A stretch of 64,000 bases of DNA from Athalassotoga sp964433875 (GTDB taxonomy: Bacteria > Thermotogota > Thermotogae > Mesoaciditogales > Mesoaciditogaceae), in assembly GCA_964433875.1 (NCBI GenBank), contig CAYSSO010000006.1, positions 1-64,000 on the forward strand, written 5' to 3'. This document shows positions 41,070-48,902 of this stretch, one piece after another. Below the pieces are notes generated by a model. It saw nothing but the letters and a program-made list of their open reading frames with translations, was not told the origin of the DNA and did not search any database. Made by a program: the position numbers and the translations under genes. The stretch's first letter is position 1. Each line of letters opens with the position of its first letter.

Positions 41070-43270
41070 CCTTTAACATCTCCTTTCAACTTTATGCCCT
41101 TAAGCCTTAGAGCATTAGTGACAACCGTAACCGAAGAAAAGGCCATCGCAAGTGCCGCTATCATCGGGTTTAAAGATATGCCAAATGGCATGTATAAAAT
41201 TCCAGCCGCTATCGGTATCCCTATAATGTTGTAGAAAAATGCCCAGAATAGATTTTCTTTGACATTCTTTATCGTCGCATTTGAAAGTTCTATCGCCTTT
41301 ACGATATCCTCAAGATCGTTTTTCATCAAAACGATATCTGCACTCTCCATCGCTATGTCCGTGCCCGAGGAAACAGCTATGCCAATGTCCGCCTTCGCAA
41401 GGGCTACCGAATCGTTTATTCCATCTCCAATCATTGCAACGCTGACACCGTTCGCTTTAAGTTGCTCGATTATCTGTGCCTTTTGATCCGGCAGTACCTC
41501 TGCAAAGAAATCGTCTACACCTACTTGCTTGGCTATAATCTCTGCCGTTTTGGCGTTGTCCCCGGTGAGCATGTAAACTTTCCCGATCCGCTTCAAACTT
41601 TGGACGGCTTTAATGGCCGTTGGATTTATCTCATCGGCAATTGCTATGTAACCTATAACCTGCTCCCCGTATTTGACGAATACATGCGTGTACCCATCGT
41701 CATTACCGTCCGAGTATCCTATGAATTTCGCATTCCCCATCCTTACCTTCCTGCCATTTATGATCCCTTCTATTCCTCTGCCGGGAATAGCCTTAAAATC
41801 TTTTACGTCAAAGAGATCAGATTTGTACCCATTTGTTATGGCTTTGTCAAGAGGATGGGAACTTCTCGAAGCCATCGATGCGGCTATTTTGAACAATTCA
41901 TCCCTATCGTAATTAATCGGCACAATATCCACAACTTTAGGCCGTCCATACGTAATCGTACCTGTCTTGTCAAAGACAAAAACCTTTATCTTTCTTAAAG
42001 TCTCAAGCGCTTCTCCGCTTTTGAACAGTACCCCATTTTCGGCCGCCTTCCCGCTTCCGACCATTATGGCCGTCGGAGTTGCTAGACCGAGAGCGCACGG
42101 ACACGCTATGACAAGCACGGCTATACTCATGGTAAGTGCAAAGACAAATCCCATACCAAACAAAAGCCAGACAATAAAGGTCAGTATCGCTATTCCAATG
42201 ACAATAGGTACAAAGTAGCCGCTTACTACATCCGCAAGTCGCGCAATGGGTGCCTTTGAGGATTGAGCATCACGTATCAATTTTATTATCTTGGCAATAA
42301 CGGTGTCCTTTCCCACCTTCTGTGCTTCCATTTCTATTGTCCCATCTAAATTAATGCTTCCCGCCGAAACGTGCGTTCCAGCCGATGCGTCTATGGGTAT
42401 TGGCTCCCCTGTCAGCATGGATTGATCTATCGAGGCGTTACCAGATAAAACTATGCCATCAACCGGAATTGTCATACCTGCTTTCACTATTAAAATATCA
42501 CCAACTTTGACTTCTTCAACTGGAATTTCTTTTTGGGAATCCCCATCTTTTAAAATCGCCACTTTAGGCTTTAGATTCATCAACTTCTTTATCGCAGTCG
42601 AAGTTTTAGACTTTGAAAGATTTTCGAAGTATTTTCCCAAAGAAATTAGTGCCACTATAACGCCTGCCGTGTCTAAATAAAGCCCCGATACATATTCAGG
42701 ATGACCCAAAATTATCTCAACGGTTGAAAATAAACTGTAAATTATGGCAGCACCTGTGCCAAGACCTACCAGTGTATCCATGTTGGGCTCACCTTTGAAA
42801 AGCAAAGGAATGCCCTTTATGTAGAAGTTTCTTCCAAAGATGATTATGGGTATGACAAGCAATATCTGGACAAGCGCAAAGTTCAAAGGAGAAATCGCCG
42901 GCGAAATTATGGCAGGCAGCGTAAGACCAAAGGTATGTGCCATTGAGATAAACAACAAGGGTGCCGCGAATATAGAGGAAAAGATAAATCTGTTTCTGAA
43001 GGTACGAACTGTTTTTTTGCGCTTTATCTCGTCGCGATCGTAATCATCGTCTGGGATAAGGGTTGCACCGTAACCGGCTTTTTTGACACTCTTTTCCATA
43101 TCCTTCACTTTTACGACTGCCGGATCGAATTTCACAACGGCCTTTTCATCCATGAGATTTACAGATACGAAAGAGACTCCTTCAAGTTTAGATATGGATT
43201 TTTCGACCGCCTTCACGCACGATGCACATGTCATGCCTTCTATGTCTAACTTTACCTCTTTCTCTTGCAC
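41066..43270 (-). CDS. copA: Cu(I)-exporting P1B-type ATPase
   Basis: The 734-residue pump has one N-terminal heavy-metal domain (GMTCASC, Cys15 and Cys18), then eight expected membrane segments with the intramembrane ACPCALGLATP motif, the A-domain MLTGEPIP, phosphorylation site DKTGTITYG, MLTGDNAKTA, and MIGDGINDSVAL. The start chosen is GTG at 43270, nine bases after GGAGGA; an open frame continues to 43333 but crosses the promoter and operator candidate. Function: ATP-driven Cu(I) efflux. Confidence 0.95.
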   Translation of the reverse strand: MQEKEVKLDIEGMTCASCVKAVEKSISKLEGVSFVSVNLMDEKAVVKFDPAVVKVKDMEKSVKKAGYGATLIPDDDYDRDEIKRKKTVRTFRNRFIFSSIFAAPLLFISMAHTFGLTLPAIISPAISPLNFALVQILLVIPIIIFGRNFYIKGIPLLFKGEPNMDTLVGLGTGAAIIYSLFSTVEIILGHPEYVSGLYLDTAGVIVALISLGKYFENLSKSKTSTAIKKLMNLKPKVAILKDGDSQKEIPVEEVKVGDILIVKAGMTIPVDGIVLSGNASIDQSMLTGEPIPIDASAGTHVSAGSINLDGTIEMEAQKVGKDTVIAKIIKLIRDAQSSKAPIARLADVVSGYFVPIVIGIAILTFIVWLLFGMGFVFALTMSIAVLVIACPCALGLATPTAIMVGSGKAAENGVLFKSGEALETLRKIKVFVFDKTGTITYGRPKVVDIVPINYDRDELFKIAASMASRSSHPLDKAITNGYKSDLFDVKDFKAIPGRGIEGIINGRKVRMGNAKFIGYSDGNDDGYTHVFVKYGEQVIGYIAIADEINPTAIKAVQSLKRIGKVYMLTGDNAKTAEIIAKQVGVDDFFAEVLPDQKAQIIEQLKANGVSVAMIGDGINDSVALAKADIGIAVSSGTDIAMESADIVLMKNDLEDIVKAIELSNATIKNVKENLFWAFFYNIIGIPIAAGILYMPFGISLNPMIAALAMAFSSVTVVTNALRLKGIKLKGDVKG

Positions 43271-43297
43271 ATTCTCACATCCTCCGAAGACTTCCTG

Positions 43298-43327
43298 TAT
43301 ATACCCTCCGGTGGGGAGGGGGATTAA
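43298..43327 (-). promoter_or_regulatory. copA promoter with CsoR-type operator candidate
   Basis: Minus strand: TTAATC (43322-43327), 18-base spacer, TATATA (43298-43303). The spacer is almost filled by an inverted repeat CCCTCC-GGTGG/CCACC-GGAGGG (43304-43320, 6-bp arms), the C-tract/G-tract form of known CsoR operators. Binding there would block RNA polymerase. Confidence 0.7.
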
Positions 43328-43651
43328 TTCCATTGTAAAATATATTTGTTTCTTTTGGGTAAAGAAATAAATAATTGTCTGTTAATCAACTTTATCTAAG
43401 TTTGTATAAACTTTCGATTTTTAAAGCATATACTGAATCAATTTTAAATTTCGAATCGTAGCGATGGCAGGTGCCCATAATGGCACGTGGCTCGTAGAAA
43501 AAGCAGTGACACGTAATTTATAATTATACTGCTCACTCTTCACTACTCATCGATCACCATTTAGGGCATCCTTCCCTCCGCTTACAGTAAAGACTATTCG
43601 ACTTTTAACGTGGATTCAGTATATAATAAAAAGCAAGAAAGGGGCGATTTT
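43328..43651. other. Intergenic region between divergent copA and chrB-like genes
   Basis: About 320 bases. It holds a GTGCC-CATAAT-GGCAC inverted repeat (near 43470-43486), an AGCAGT/ACTGCT repeat pair about 20 bases apart around an AT-rich centre (near 43501-43533), and a TATAAT -10 at 43623-43628 for the plus-strand gene. A 19-codon ATG frame at 43463 lacks a Shine-Dalgarno and is not called. Confidence 0.5.
43623..43628 (+). promoter_or_regulatory. -10 element for chrB-like gene
   Basis: TATATAATAA contains a perfect TATAAT (43623-43628), 23 bases before the ATG at 43652. The -35 area is only a weak match (TTCGAC, spacer 19). Confidence 0.5.
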
Positions 43652-44083
43652 ATGAAATGGATAACAAGATCGCATGTTCATGTTGACAGAGTTGCCTGTC
43701 CGTGGTTGATAAAAAGATTTATCGACAGTCAGGCCGAATTCATCTTTGTGACCAGATCATTGGTGACGGAAATGGCTCAGAAGGAAAATGCGACTCCTTT
43801 TGATGTTGAAGGCGTTGAACTCGGTCACAAGGACGGGCATTGTTCTTTTGTCTCAATTCTCGAAAAATACAAGATAAATGATCCCGTTTTACAAAAGATG
43901 GGAGAAATCATAAACGCGGCCGATACAAACCATCTTGATGCAAATCCTTATGCTGCCGGCCTTGAAATTATTGCGAGCGGTTTTTCTTTGATGTATCCGG
44001 ATGATACCCAAAATATCGAAGAACAATTCAAAGTCTACGATGCGCTTTATGCTGCAATAAAGGTAAGATATAAAAATGAATAA
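43652..44083 (+). CDS. ChrB C-terminal-domain protein
   Basis: The 143-residue protein matches the C-terminal domain of ChrB, found in chromate-resistance loci: WITRSHVHVDRVACPWLIKRF at the N-terminus, then FDVEGVELGHKDGHCSF, and ADTNHLDANPYAAGLE. The N-terminal DNA-binding part of full ChrB is missing. ATG 43652 has AAAGGGG upstream. It overlaps the following MFS gene by 8 bases, a known pairing; true chromate transport genes (chrA) are absent, so the substrate may be something else. Confidence 0.82.
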   Translation: MKWITRSHVHVDRVACPWLIKRFIDSQAEFIFVTRSLVTEMAQKENATPFDVEGVELGHKDGHCSFVSILEKYKINDPVLQKMGEIINAADTNHLDANPYAAGLEIIASGFSLMYPDDTQNIEEQFKVYDALYAAIKVRYKNE

Positions 44084-45260
44084 AAAACAATTCACAGATT
44101 TTTTTGCGCTAAATTCTTCCATGCTTTCCATGCTTGTCCTTGTCATAATGGTTGGCATGGGACAGTACATGGGAGACAAATTCTTGCCCCTTTATCTGAT
44201 AGCCCTGGGTGGAGGCGCTATTTCCGTTGGCGCTTTGAATGGAATGCAGAATTTGCTTGGAGCCATATACTCATTCCCTGGAGGTTATTTGAGTGACAGG
44301 ATAGGCTATAAGAAATCCCTTATATTTTTTACTCTCTTTTCGATGATTGGATATTCGATAGTTATAATATTACCGGCATGGCAGTTTGTACTCATCGGAG
44401 CAATTTTTTTCATCGCCTGGTCTGCAATCGCCATGCCTGCGATAATGAGTTTAATATCGGATGCTGTGCCGAAAAACAAGAGGGTAATGGGAGTTTCCAT
44501 GCATTCTCTTGTTAGAAGAGTTCCTATGGCTCTCGGCCCTCTTATCGGAGGAATTTTGATAGATCTTTACGGTATCACAAATGGAATAAGGATTTCATTT
44601 ATCTTGGCAATGGCCTTTGCCATTGTGTCTATCTTTATTTTCAACTCTTTCATAAAAGATTCCGGCAAGAAATCAGAGTCTGTCAGAATAAGATCGATGC
44701 TTAAAAATCTAAGCGGTAATCTCAGAACATTGCTGATATCCGATATATTTGTGAGATTTTGCGAACAGATCCCTTACGCTTTCGTTGTCATTTGGGTAGT
44801 CGAGAAAAATGGTCTTGATGCTTTTCAATTTGGAATATTGACGACCATAGAGATGATAACTGCCATGATAATTTATGTGCCCGTCGCATATCTGGCTGAC
44901 AGACACACAAAGAAGCCATTCGTTGTTATAACTTTCGGATTTTTCACACTTTTTCCCCTTGTATTGCTTTTCTCGAGAAGTTTTGAACTTTTGATCATTG
45001 CCTTTATAATAAGAGGTCTTAAGGAATTCGGAGAGCCAACAAGAAAATCTTTGATAATGGACCTTTCGCCCGAAGGTCAAAAGGCTGGAACTTTTGGGGC
45101 TTATTACCTTGTAAGGGATGGCATTGTGTCGGTGGCTGCCTTTTTGAGTGCCTTTTTGTGGATCGTGTCGCCAGCCGTTAATTTCTTGACGGCTTTTGCA
45201 TTTGGATTGATCGGAACTTTTATTTTCCTTTTATTCGGAAAATCTTATTCGAAGGCGTAA
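44076..45260 (+). CDS. MFS transporter (12 TMS) coupled to ChrB-like protein
   Basis: The 394-residue membrane protein has about 12 hydrophobic segments and MFS motif A (GYLSDRIGYKKSL), with a matching motif at the domain repeat (VAYLADRHTKKPFV). RVMGVSMHSLVRRVPMALGP resembles motif C regions. Its start lies within the chrB-like gene, so they are co-translated. Export of a metal oxyanion or drug is plausible; nothing in the sequence fixes the substrate. Confidence 0.88.
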   Translation: MNKKQFTDFFALNSSMLSMLVLVIMVGMGQYMGDKFLPLYLIALGGGAISVGALNGMQNLLGAIYSFPGGYLSDRIGYKKSLIFFTLFSMIGYSIVIILPAWQFVLIGAIFFIAWSAIAMPAIMSLISDAVPKNKRVMGVSMHSLVRRVPMALGPLIGGILIDLYGITNGIRISFILAMAFAIVSIFIFNSFIKDSGKKSESVRIRSMLKNLSGNLRTLLISDIFVRFCEQIPYAFVVIWVVEKNGLDAFQFGILTTIEMITAMIIYVPVAYLADRHTKKPFVVITFGFFTLFPLVLLFSRSFELLIIAFIIRGLKEFGEPTRKSLIMDLSPEGQKAGTFGAYYLVRDGIVSVAAFLSAFLWIVSPAVNFLTAFAFGLIGTFIFLLFGKSYSKA

Positions 45261-45284
45261 GTCCTGAGTGTAAAATACTTTTTA

Positions 45285-45293
45285 TGGTATAAT
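45285..45293 (+). promoter_or_regulatory. Extended -10 promoter of aspS operon
   Basis: TGGTATAAT (hexamer 45288-45293) lies 30 bases before the aspS ATG. The -35 is weak. It is placed to drive aspS-STAS-cmk-ispH-rpsA-der-plsY and possibly further. Confidence 0.7.
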
Positions 45294-45322
45294 CTTTTGA
45301 AAAAGTTGGAAGGAGAATCTAC

Positions 45323-47041
45323 ATGCTTAAAAGGACCCATAGAATTCATGAATTAAACAATTCTTTGATTGGAAAAGAAGTTATAGTGAATGGATGGGTT
45401 GACAGGATAAGGGATCTTGGAGGAATTATCTTTGTCTGGATAAGAGACAGATACGGTATAGTGCAGGTTTTATTTGAGCCGGGAAGTTCAACTTATGAGA
45501 TTGCAAAAAAGCTCTCTTTAGAGTACGTTGTGGGTGTAAAGGGAATTCTCAGGGAAAGACCTCGTGAGGCCAAAAACTTGGATCTTGTTAGCGGGGAGTT
45601 AGAGATACTCGCAACGGAATTAGAGATACTTGCAGAATCCAAGACTCCTCCGATTTATATAAATCGTGAGGAAGGAAGCGAAGATATAAGGCTTAAATAC
45701 AGATATTTAGATCTAAGAAGGAAGAGCCTTCAGTCGAATTTGATATTTCGACACAAATTAATTCAAAAGACAAGAGAATACTTTAACTCTTTGGATTTTG
45801 TCGAGATAGAAACTCCTTATCTTATGAAGTCTACACCCGAGGGAGCGAGAAATTTCATAGTTCCGTCGAGAATAAAGAAGGGAACTTTTTACGCCCTTCC
45901 GCAATCTCCTCAAATCTTCAAACAACTTTTGATGATCGCGGGGTTTGACAGATATTACCAGATAGCAAGATGTTTTAGAGACGAAGATCTCAGAGCGGAC
46001 AGACAGCCGGAATTTACCCAGATAGATGTGGAAATGTCCTTTGTGGATCAGGAAGATGTGCAAAAGGTTATAGGAGATCTTGTAAAGTATCTTTTCAAAG
46101 AAACGCTTAACATAGACATAGGCAATGTCTCTTCTATGAAGTACAGCGATGCGATAGAACTTTACGGATCAGACAAGCCCGATTTAAGATTCGGAATGGA
46201 AATGAAAAATTTGACGAATCAAGGATTCGTACAAAACCTTGGCTTTTTGAAGCCATTAGAAAAAGAAGAAGTGAAAATGATAGTCGTGCCTCCAAATGAG
46301 GTGCTTTCGAGGAAGGATCTCGATGGATATACAGAAAATGCGAAGTCCTCTAACCTGAGACTCGGCTGGGCCAAATTTTTTGATGGTAAATTCACGGGGA
46401 GTATAGGGAAATTACTTTCAGATGTTGATTTAAAGGTTAAATCCGGAGAGACCGTTCTAATCTGTGCAGGGCCGCAGAATAATCTCAATTCATTCCTCGG
46501 AAGAGTTAGAATTGACATAGCAAATAAAATAAAGATAATACCTGAGAGAACATTTAAAGTTTTGTGGATAAATGAATTCCCGATGTTCGAGTGGAACGAA
46601 GAGGAGAAAAGATTTCAAGCCCAGCACCATCCATTCACAATGCCATATCTTGAAGACCTTGAAAACGAGGATCTGTCCAAAATAAGGGCACATTCGTACG
46701 ATCTCGTGATAAACGGGTGGGAAATGGGCAGCGGAAGCGTGAGAATTCACACAAGGCCTTTGCAGGAAAGGATCTTTAAGTTGATAGGAATAAGTGAAGA
46801 GGAAGCAAAAAGACGCTTTGGATTCTTTCTCGAAGCGTTTGAGTATGGTGCTCCACCACACGCTGGATTTGCGATAGGAGTTGACAGACTTGTTTCGATA
46901 ATGGTCGGTGCTCCTTCTTTAAGAGAGGTTATAGCCTTTCCAAAAACCACAAGTGGAACTGACCTCATGATGGACACCCCCTCAGAGGTTACAGAAGAGC
47001 AATTAAAAGAACTTGGAATAAGATTGGAGGTAAATTCATGA
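45323..47041 (+). CDS. aspS: Aspartate--tRNA ligase (bacterial type)
   Basis: The 572-residue class II synthetase has an N-terminal OB anticodon-binding domain (1-105), the class II core with FVEIETPYLMKSTPEGARNF, PQSPQIFKQLLM and RCFRDEDLRADRQPEFTQID, an inserted GAD domain (about 280-410), and the C-terminal GVDRL motif. The GAD insertion marks the bacterial form. ATG 45323 lies behind GGAAGGAGA. Confidence 0.97.
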   Translation: MLKRTHRIHELNNSLIGKEVIVNGWVDRIRDLGGIIFVWIRDRYGIVQVLFEPGSSTYEIAKKLSLEYVVGVKGILRERPREAKNLDLVSGELEILATELEILAESKTPPIYINREEGSEDIRLKYRYLDLRRKSLQSNLIFRHKLIQKTREYFNSLDFVEIETPYLMKSTPEGARNFIVPSRIKKGTFYALPQSPQIFKQLLMIAGFDRYYQIARCFRDEDLRADRQPEFTQIDVEMSFVDQEDVQKVIGDLVKYLFKETLNIDIGNVSSMKYSDAIELYGSDKPDLRFGMEMKNLTNQGFVQNLGFLKPLEKEEVKMIVVPPNEVLSRKDLDGYTENAKSSNLRLGWAKFFDGKFTGSIGKLLSDVDLKVKSGETVLICAGPQNNLNSFLGRVRIDIANKIKIIPERTFKVLWINEFPMFEWNEEEKRFQAQHHPFTMPYLEDLENEDLSKIRAHSYDLVINGWEMGSGSVRIHTRPLQERIFKLIGISEEEAKRRFGFFLEAFEYGAPPHAGFAIGVDRLVSIMVGAPSLREVIAFPKTTSGTDLMMDTPSEVTEEQLKELGIRLEVNS

Positions 47042-47376
47042 ATGAATTTTCTATAGAAATCACAAAAAACGCAAAAATTGTTCTCGTCAAGATGAAAGGA
47101 GAACTCGACGCTTATCAGTCAATAGACTTCAAGAAACGCATGATAGATGAAGTCTTAAACAGCGATGAAAAGGTTATTTTAATGGACATGACTGGCCTTT
47201 CGTACATAGACAGTGCGGGACTGGGCGCTCTCGTTTCACTTCTTAAGAGGGCATCTGAAGGTTCAAAAGAATTGAGATTTTTCGGAATGAGATCGAATGT
47301 CAAAAAGATATTCGAACTTACAAGATTGAACATGGTATTCAAGATATTCGACACTTATGAAGAAGCATCTGTATGA
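47038..47376 (+). CDS. STAS-domain anti-sigma factor antagonist
   Basis: The 112-residue STAS domain is of the SpoIIAA/RsbV type, with the phosphorylatable serine Ser59 in LSYIDSAGLGAL and the C-terminal FKIFDTYEEA. Such proteins are switched by a serine kinase and bind an anti-sigma factor or other partner. No kinase gene is adjacent. It overlaps aspS and cmk by 4 bases each. A STAS antagonist next to cmk also occurs in Thermotoga maritima, as I recall (TM1442-TM1443). Confidence 0.92.
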   Translation: MNEFSIEITKNAKIVLVKMKGELDAYQSIDFKKRMIDEVLNSDEKVILMDMTGLSYIDSAGLGALVSLLKRASEGSKELRFFGMRSNVKKIFELTRLNMVFKIFDTYEEASV

Positions 47377-48047
47377 TATACATAGCGATCGATGGCCCGG
47401 CGGGATCTGGGAAAAGTTCTGTTGCAAGTGAACTTGCAAAGAGACTTGGATTTGGATATCTCAACACGGGAAACATATACAGGTTGATTTCCTTCTTCTG
47501 GATTCAAGAGGGTCAGCCAGATTTTTCGAGAGAATTCTTCGAATTCATAAAGGGAAAGAATTTTTCTATTTCAGATGACTCTATAATAGTAGATGGGAAA
47601 AGTTACAACAGTGAATTGAGAACCTTAGAGGTAGGACGTGTCGTTTCAAAGGTTGCAGAAATTCCCGAGATAAGAGAGATCGTAACAAGGAAAAGCAGAG
47701 AAATAGTAAAAGATGGCAATTTTGTGGTTGAAGGAAGGGATATAGGAACCGTTGTATTGCCATGTGCCTTTTTGAAGATCTTTCTGACTGCATCGATCGA
47801 AGAGAGAGCCAGAAGAAGATACAAAGAACTTATCTCGAAGGGAATAAAGGCGAACTTTGAGGATATAATAAATGAGATAAGGGAACGAGATCGCATAGAT
47901 TCTTCAAGGACTGTTTCTCCATTGAAGACCGCAGATGATGCCATAACGATAATAACGGATGGTCTTGATCTTGAAGAGGTGGTAGATAAAATTTACTCTA
48001 TTTACACCGAGAGGATGAAGAGTGTTAGAGATAAAAATTGCGAATGA
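47373..48047 (+). CDS. cmk: Cytidylate kinase
   Basis: Cmk phosphorylates CMP and dCMP. The 224-residue protein has the P-loop DGPAGSGKSS (residues 7-16), the conserved LNTGNIYR (usually TGAMYR) substrate site, GRDIGTVV, and DRIDSSR near residue 170. ATG 47373 overlaps the STAS stop. Its end overlaps ispH. Confidence 0.95.
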   Translation: MIYIAIDGPAGSGKSSVASELAKRLGFGYLNTGNIYRLISFFWIQEGQPDFSREFFEFIKGKNFSISDDSIIVDGKSYNSELRTLEVGRVVSKVAEIPEIREIVTRKSREIVKDGNFVVEGRDIGTVVLPCAFLKIFLTASIEERARRRYKELISKGIKANFEDIINEIRERDRIDSSRTVSPLKTADDAITIITDGLDLEEVVDKIYSIYTERMKSVRDKNCE

Positions 48048-48864
48048 GATAGGGTTCTGTTTTGGAGTGGACAGAGCGGTAAAAATAACCGAAGAATTTT
48101 TAAATAAAGGTGAAAGTGTTTACGTAACCGGCGATCTTATTCATAATGAGGAAGAAATGAGGAAACTTGAAAAAATGGGGCTAAAAACTTTTAAAATCGA
48201 TTCTGAATGGCCCGATCTTTCTTCTTCAGTTGTCGTGGTGAGAGCGCATGGTATCCCGATAGAACAAATGAAAAAACTCATCTCCATTGCAAAACAGGTT
48301 GTGAATGCGACATGTCCTGTAGTCTCTTCCGTTGCCGATTCTATAAACCGCGCTCGTAAAGAAGGATTTGAAATATTACTCTACGGCCACGAACACCACG
48401 ACGAGGTTACATATCTTACAAGTATAGTCGATGAAATAAAGGTATTCGATTCGCCGGATAAAATAAATTACTCGACGAAAAAAATAGCAATTTTTTCCCA
48501 GACTACGATGGATATGAATGGATTTAAAGAAGTGGTAAAGAAAATATCCGAAAATATGGATGAGTTATCAATTGTCATGGTAGAAAATACCATTTGTAAG
48601 GTTACCTACCAAAGAGAAAGGGAGGTGGAAGAGTTAGCGAAATCTCAGGATGTCTGTCTTGTAGTTGGCGGAAGCAAAAGTTCTAACACAAGAAAACTTT
48701 TTAACATCGCCAAAAATCTGAATGGAAGGACCTATCTTATCTTAAATGCAGACGATCTAAAGGTAGAATGGTTTGAGTCTGTCAAAAGTGTCGGAATATG
48801 CAGTGGAACCTCAACTCCAAGAAGAATTGTAGACGAAATAGTGAAGAAGTTGAGGACGTTTTGA
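48022..48864 (+). CDS. ispH: 4-hydroxy-3-methylbut-2-enyl diphosphate reductase
   Basis: IspH performs the last step of the MEP isoprenoid pathway with a [4Fe-4S] cluster. The 280-residue protein has the three cluster cysteines in GFCFGVDRAV, NATCPVV and NTICKVTYQRE, plus YGHEHHDEV. The start is GTG (48022) behind GAGAGG. In some bacteria ispH is fused with the S1 gene that follows; here they are separate genes 35 bases apart. Confidence 0.96.
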   Translation: MLEIKIANEIGFCFGVDRAVKITEEFLNKGESVYVTGDLIHNEEEMRKLEKMGLKTFKIDSEWPDLSSSVVVVRAHGIPIEQMKKLISIAKQVVNATCPVVSSVADSINRARKEGFEILLYGHEHHDEVTYLTSIVDEIKVFDSPDKINYSTKKIAIFSQTTMDMNGFKEVVKKISENMDELSIVMVENTICKVTYQREREVEELAKSQDVCLVVGGSKSSNTRKLFNIAKNLNGRTYLILNADDLKVEWFESVKSVGICSGTSTPRRIVDEIVKKLRTF

Positions 48865-48871
48865 AAAATTA

Positions 48872-48902
48872 AAGGAGGTGTGCCCTTCGGGGTAAAATCA
48901 TG
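48872..48902 (+). promoter_or_regulatory. rpsA translation start region: SD-UUCG hairpin-ATG
   Basis: AAAGGAGGTG (48871-48880) is 19 bases from the ATG at 48900. The gap holds GCCC-TTCG-GGGT (48882-48893), a 4-bp stem capped by a UUCG tetraloop, leaving about 7 effective bases. An analogous UUCG hairpin is known in phage T4 gene 38. Its role here is inferred. Confidence 0.65.

Noticed and set aside
43463..43522. 19-codon ATG frame in the copA/chrB-like spacer
   Set aside because: No Shine-Dalgarno, no neighbour coupling and it overlaps inverted repeats.
48878..48895. Five-codon GTG frame (leader peptide) upstream of rpsA
   Set aside because: Its GTG overlaps the Shine-Dalgarno itself, so it could not be initiated from it; the hairpin explanation is simpler.
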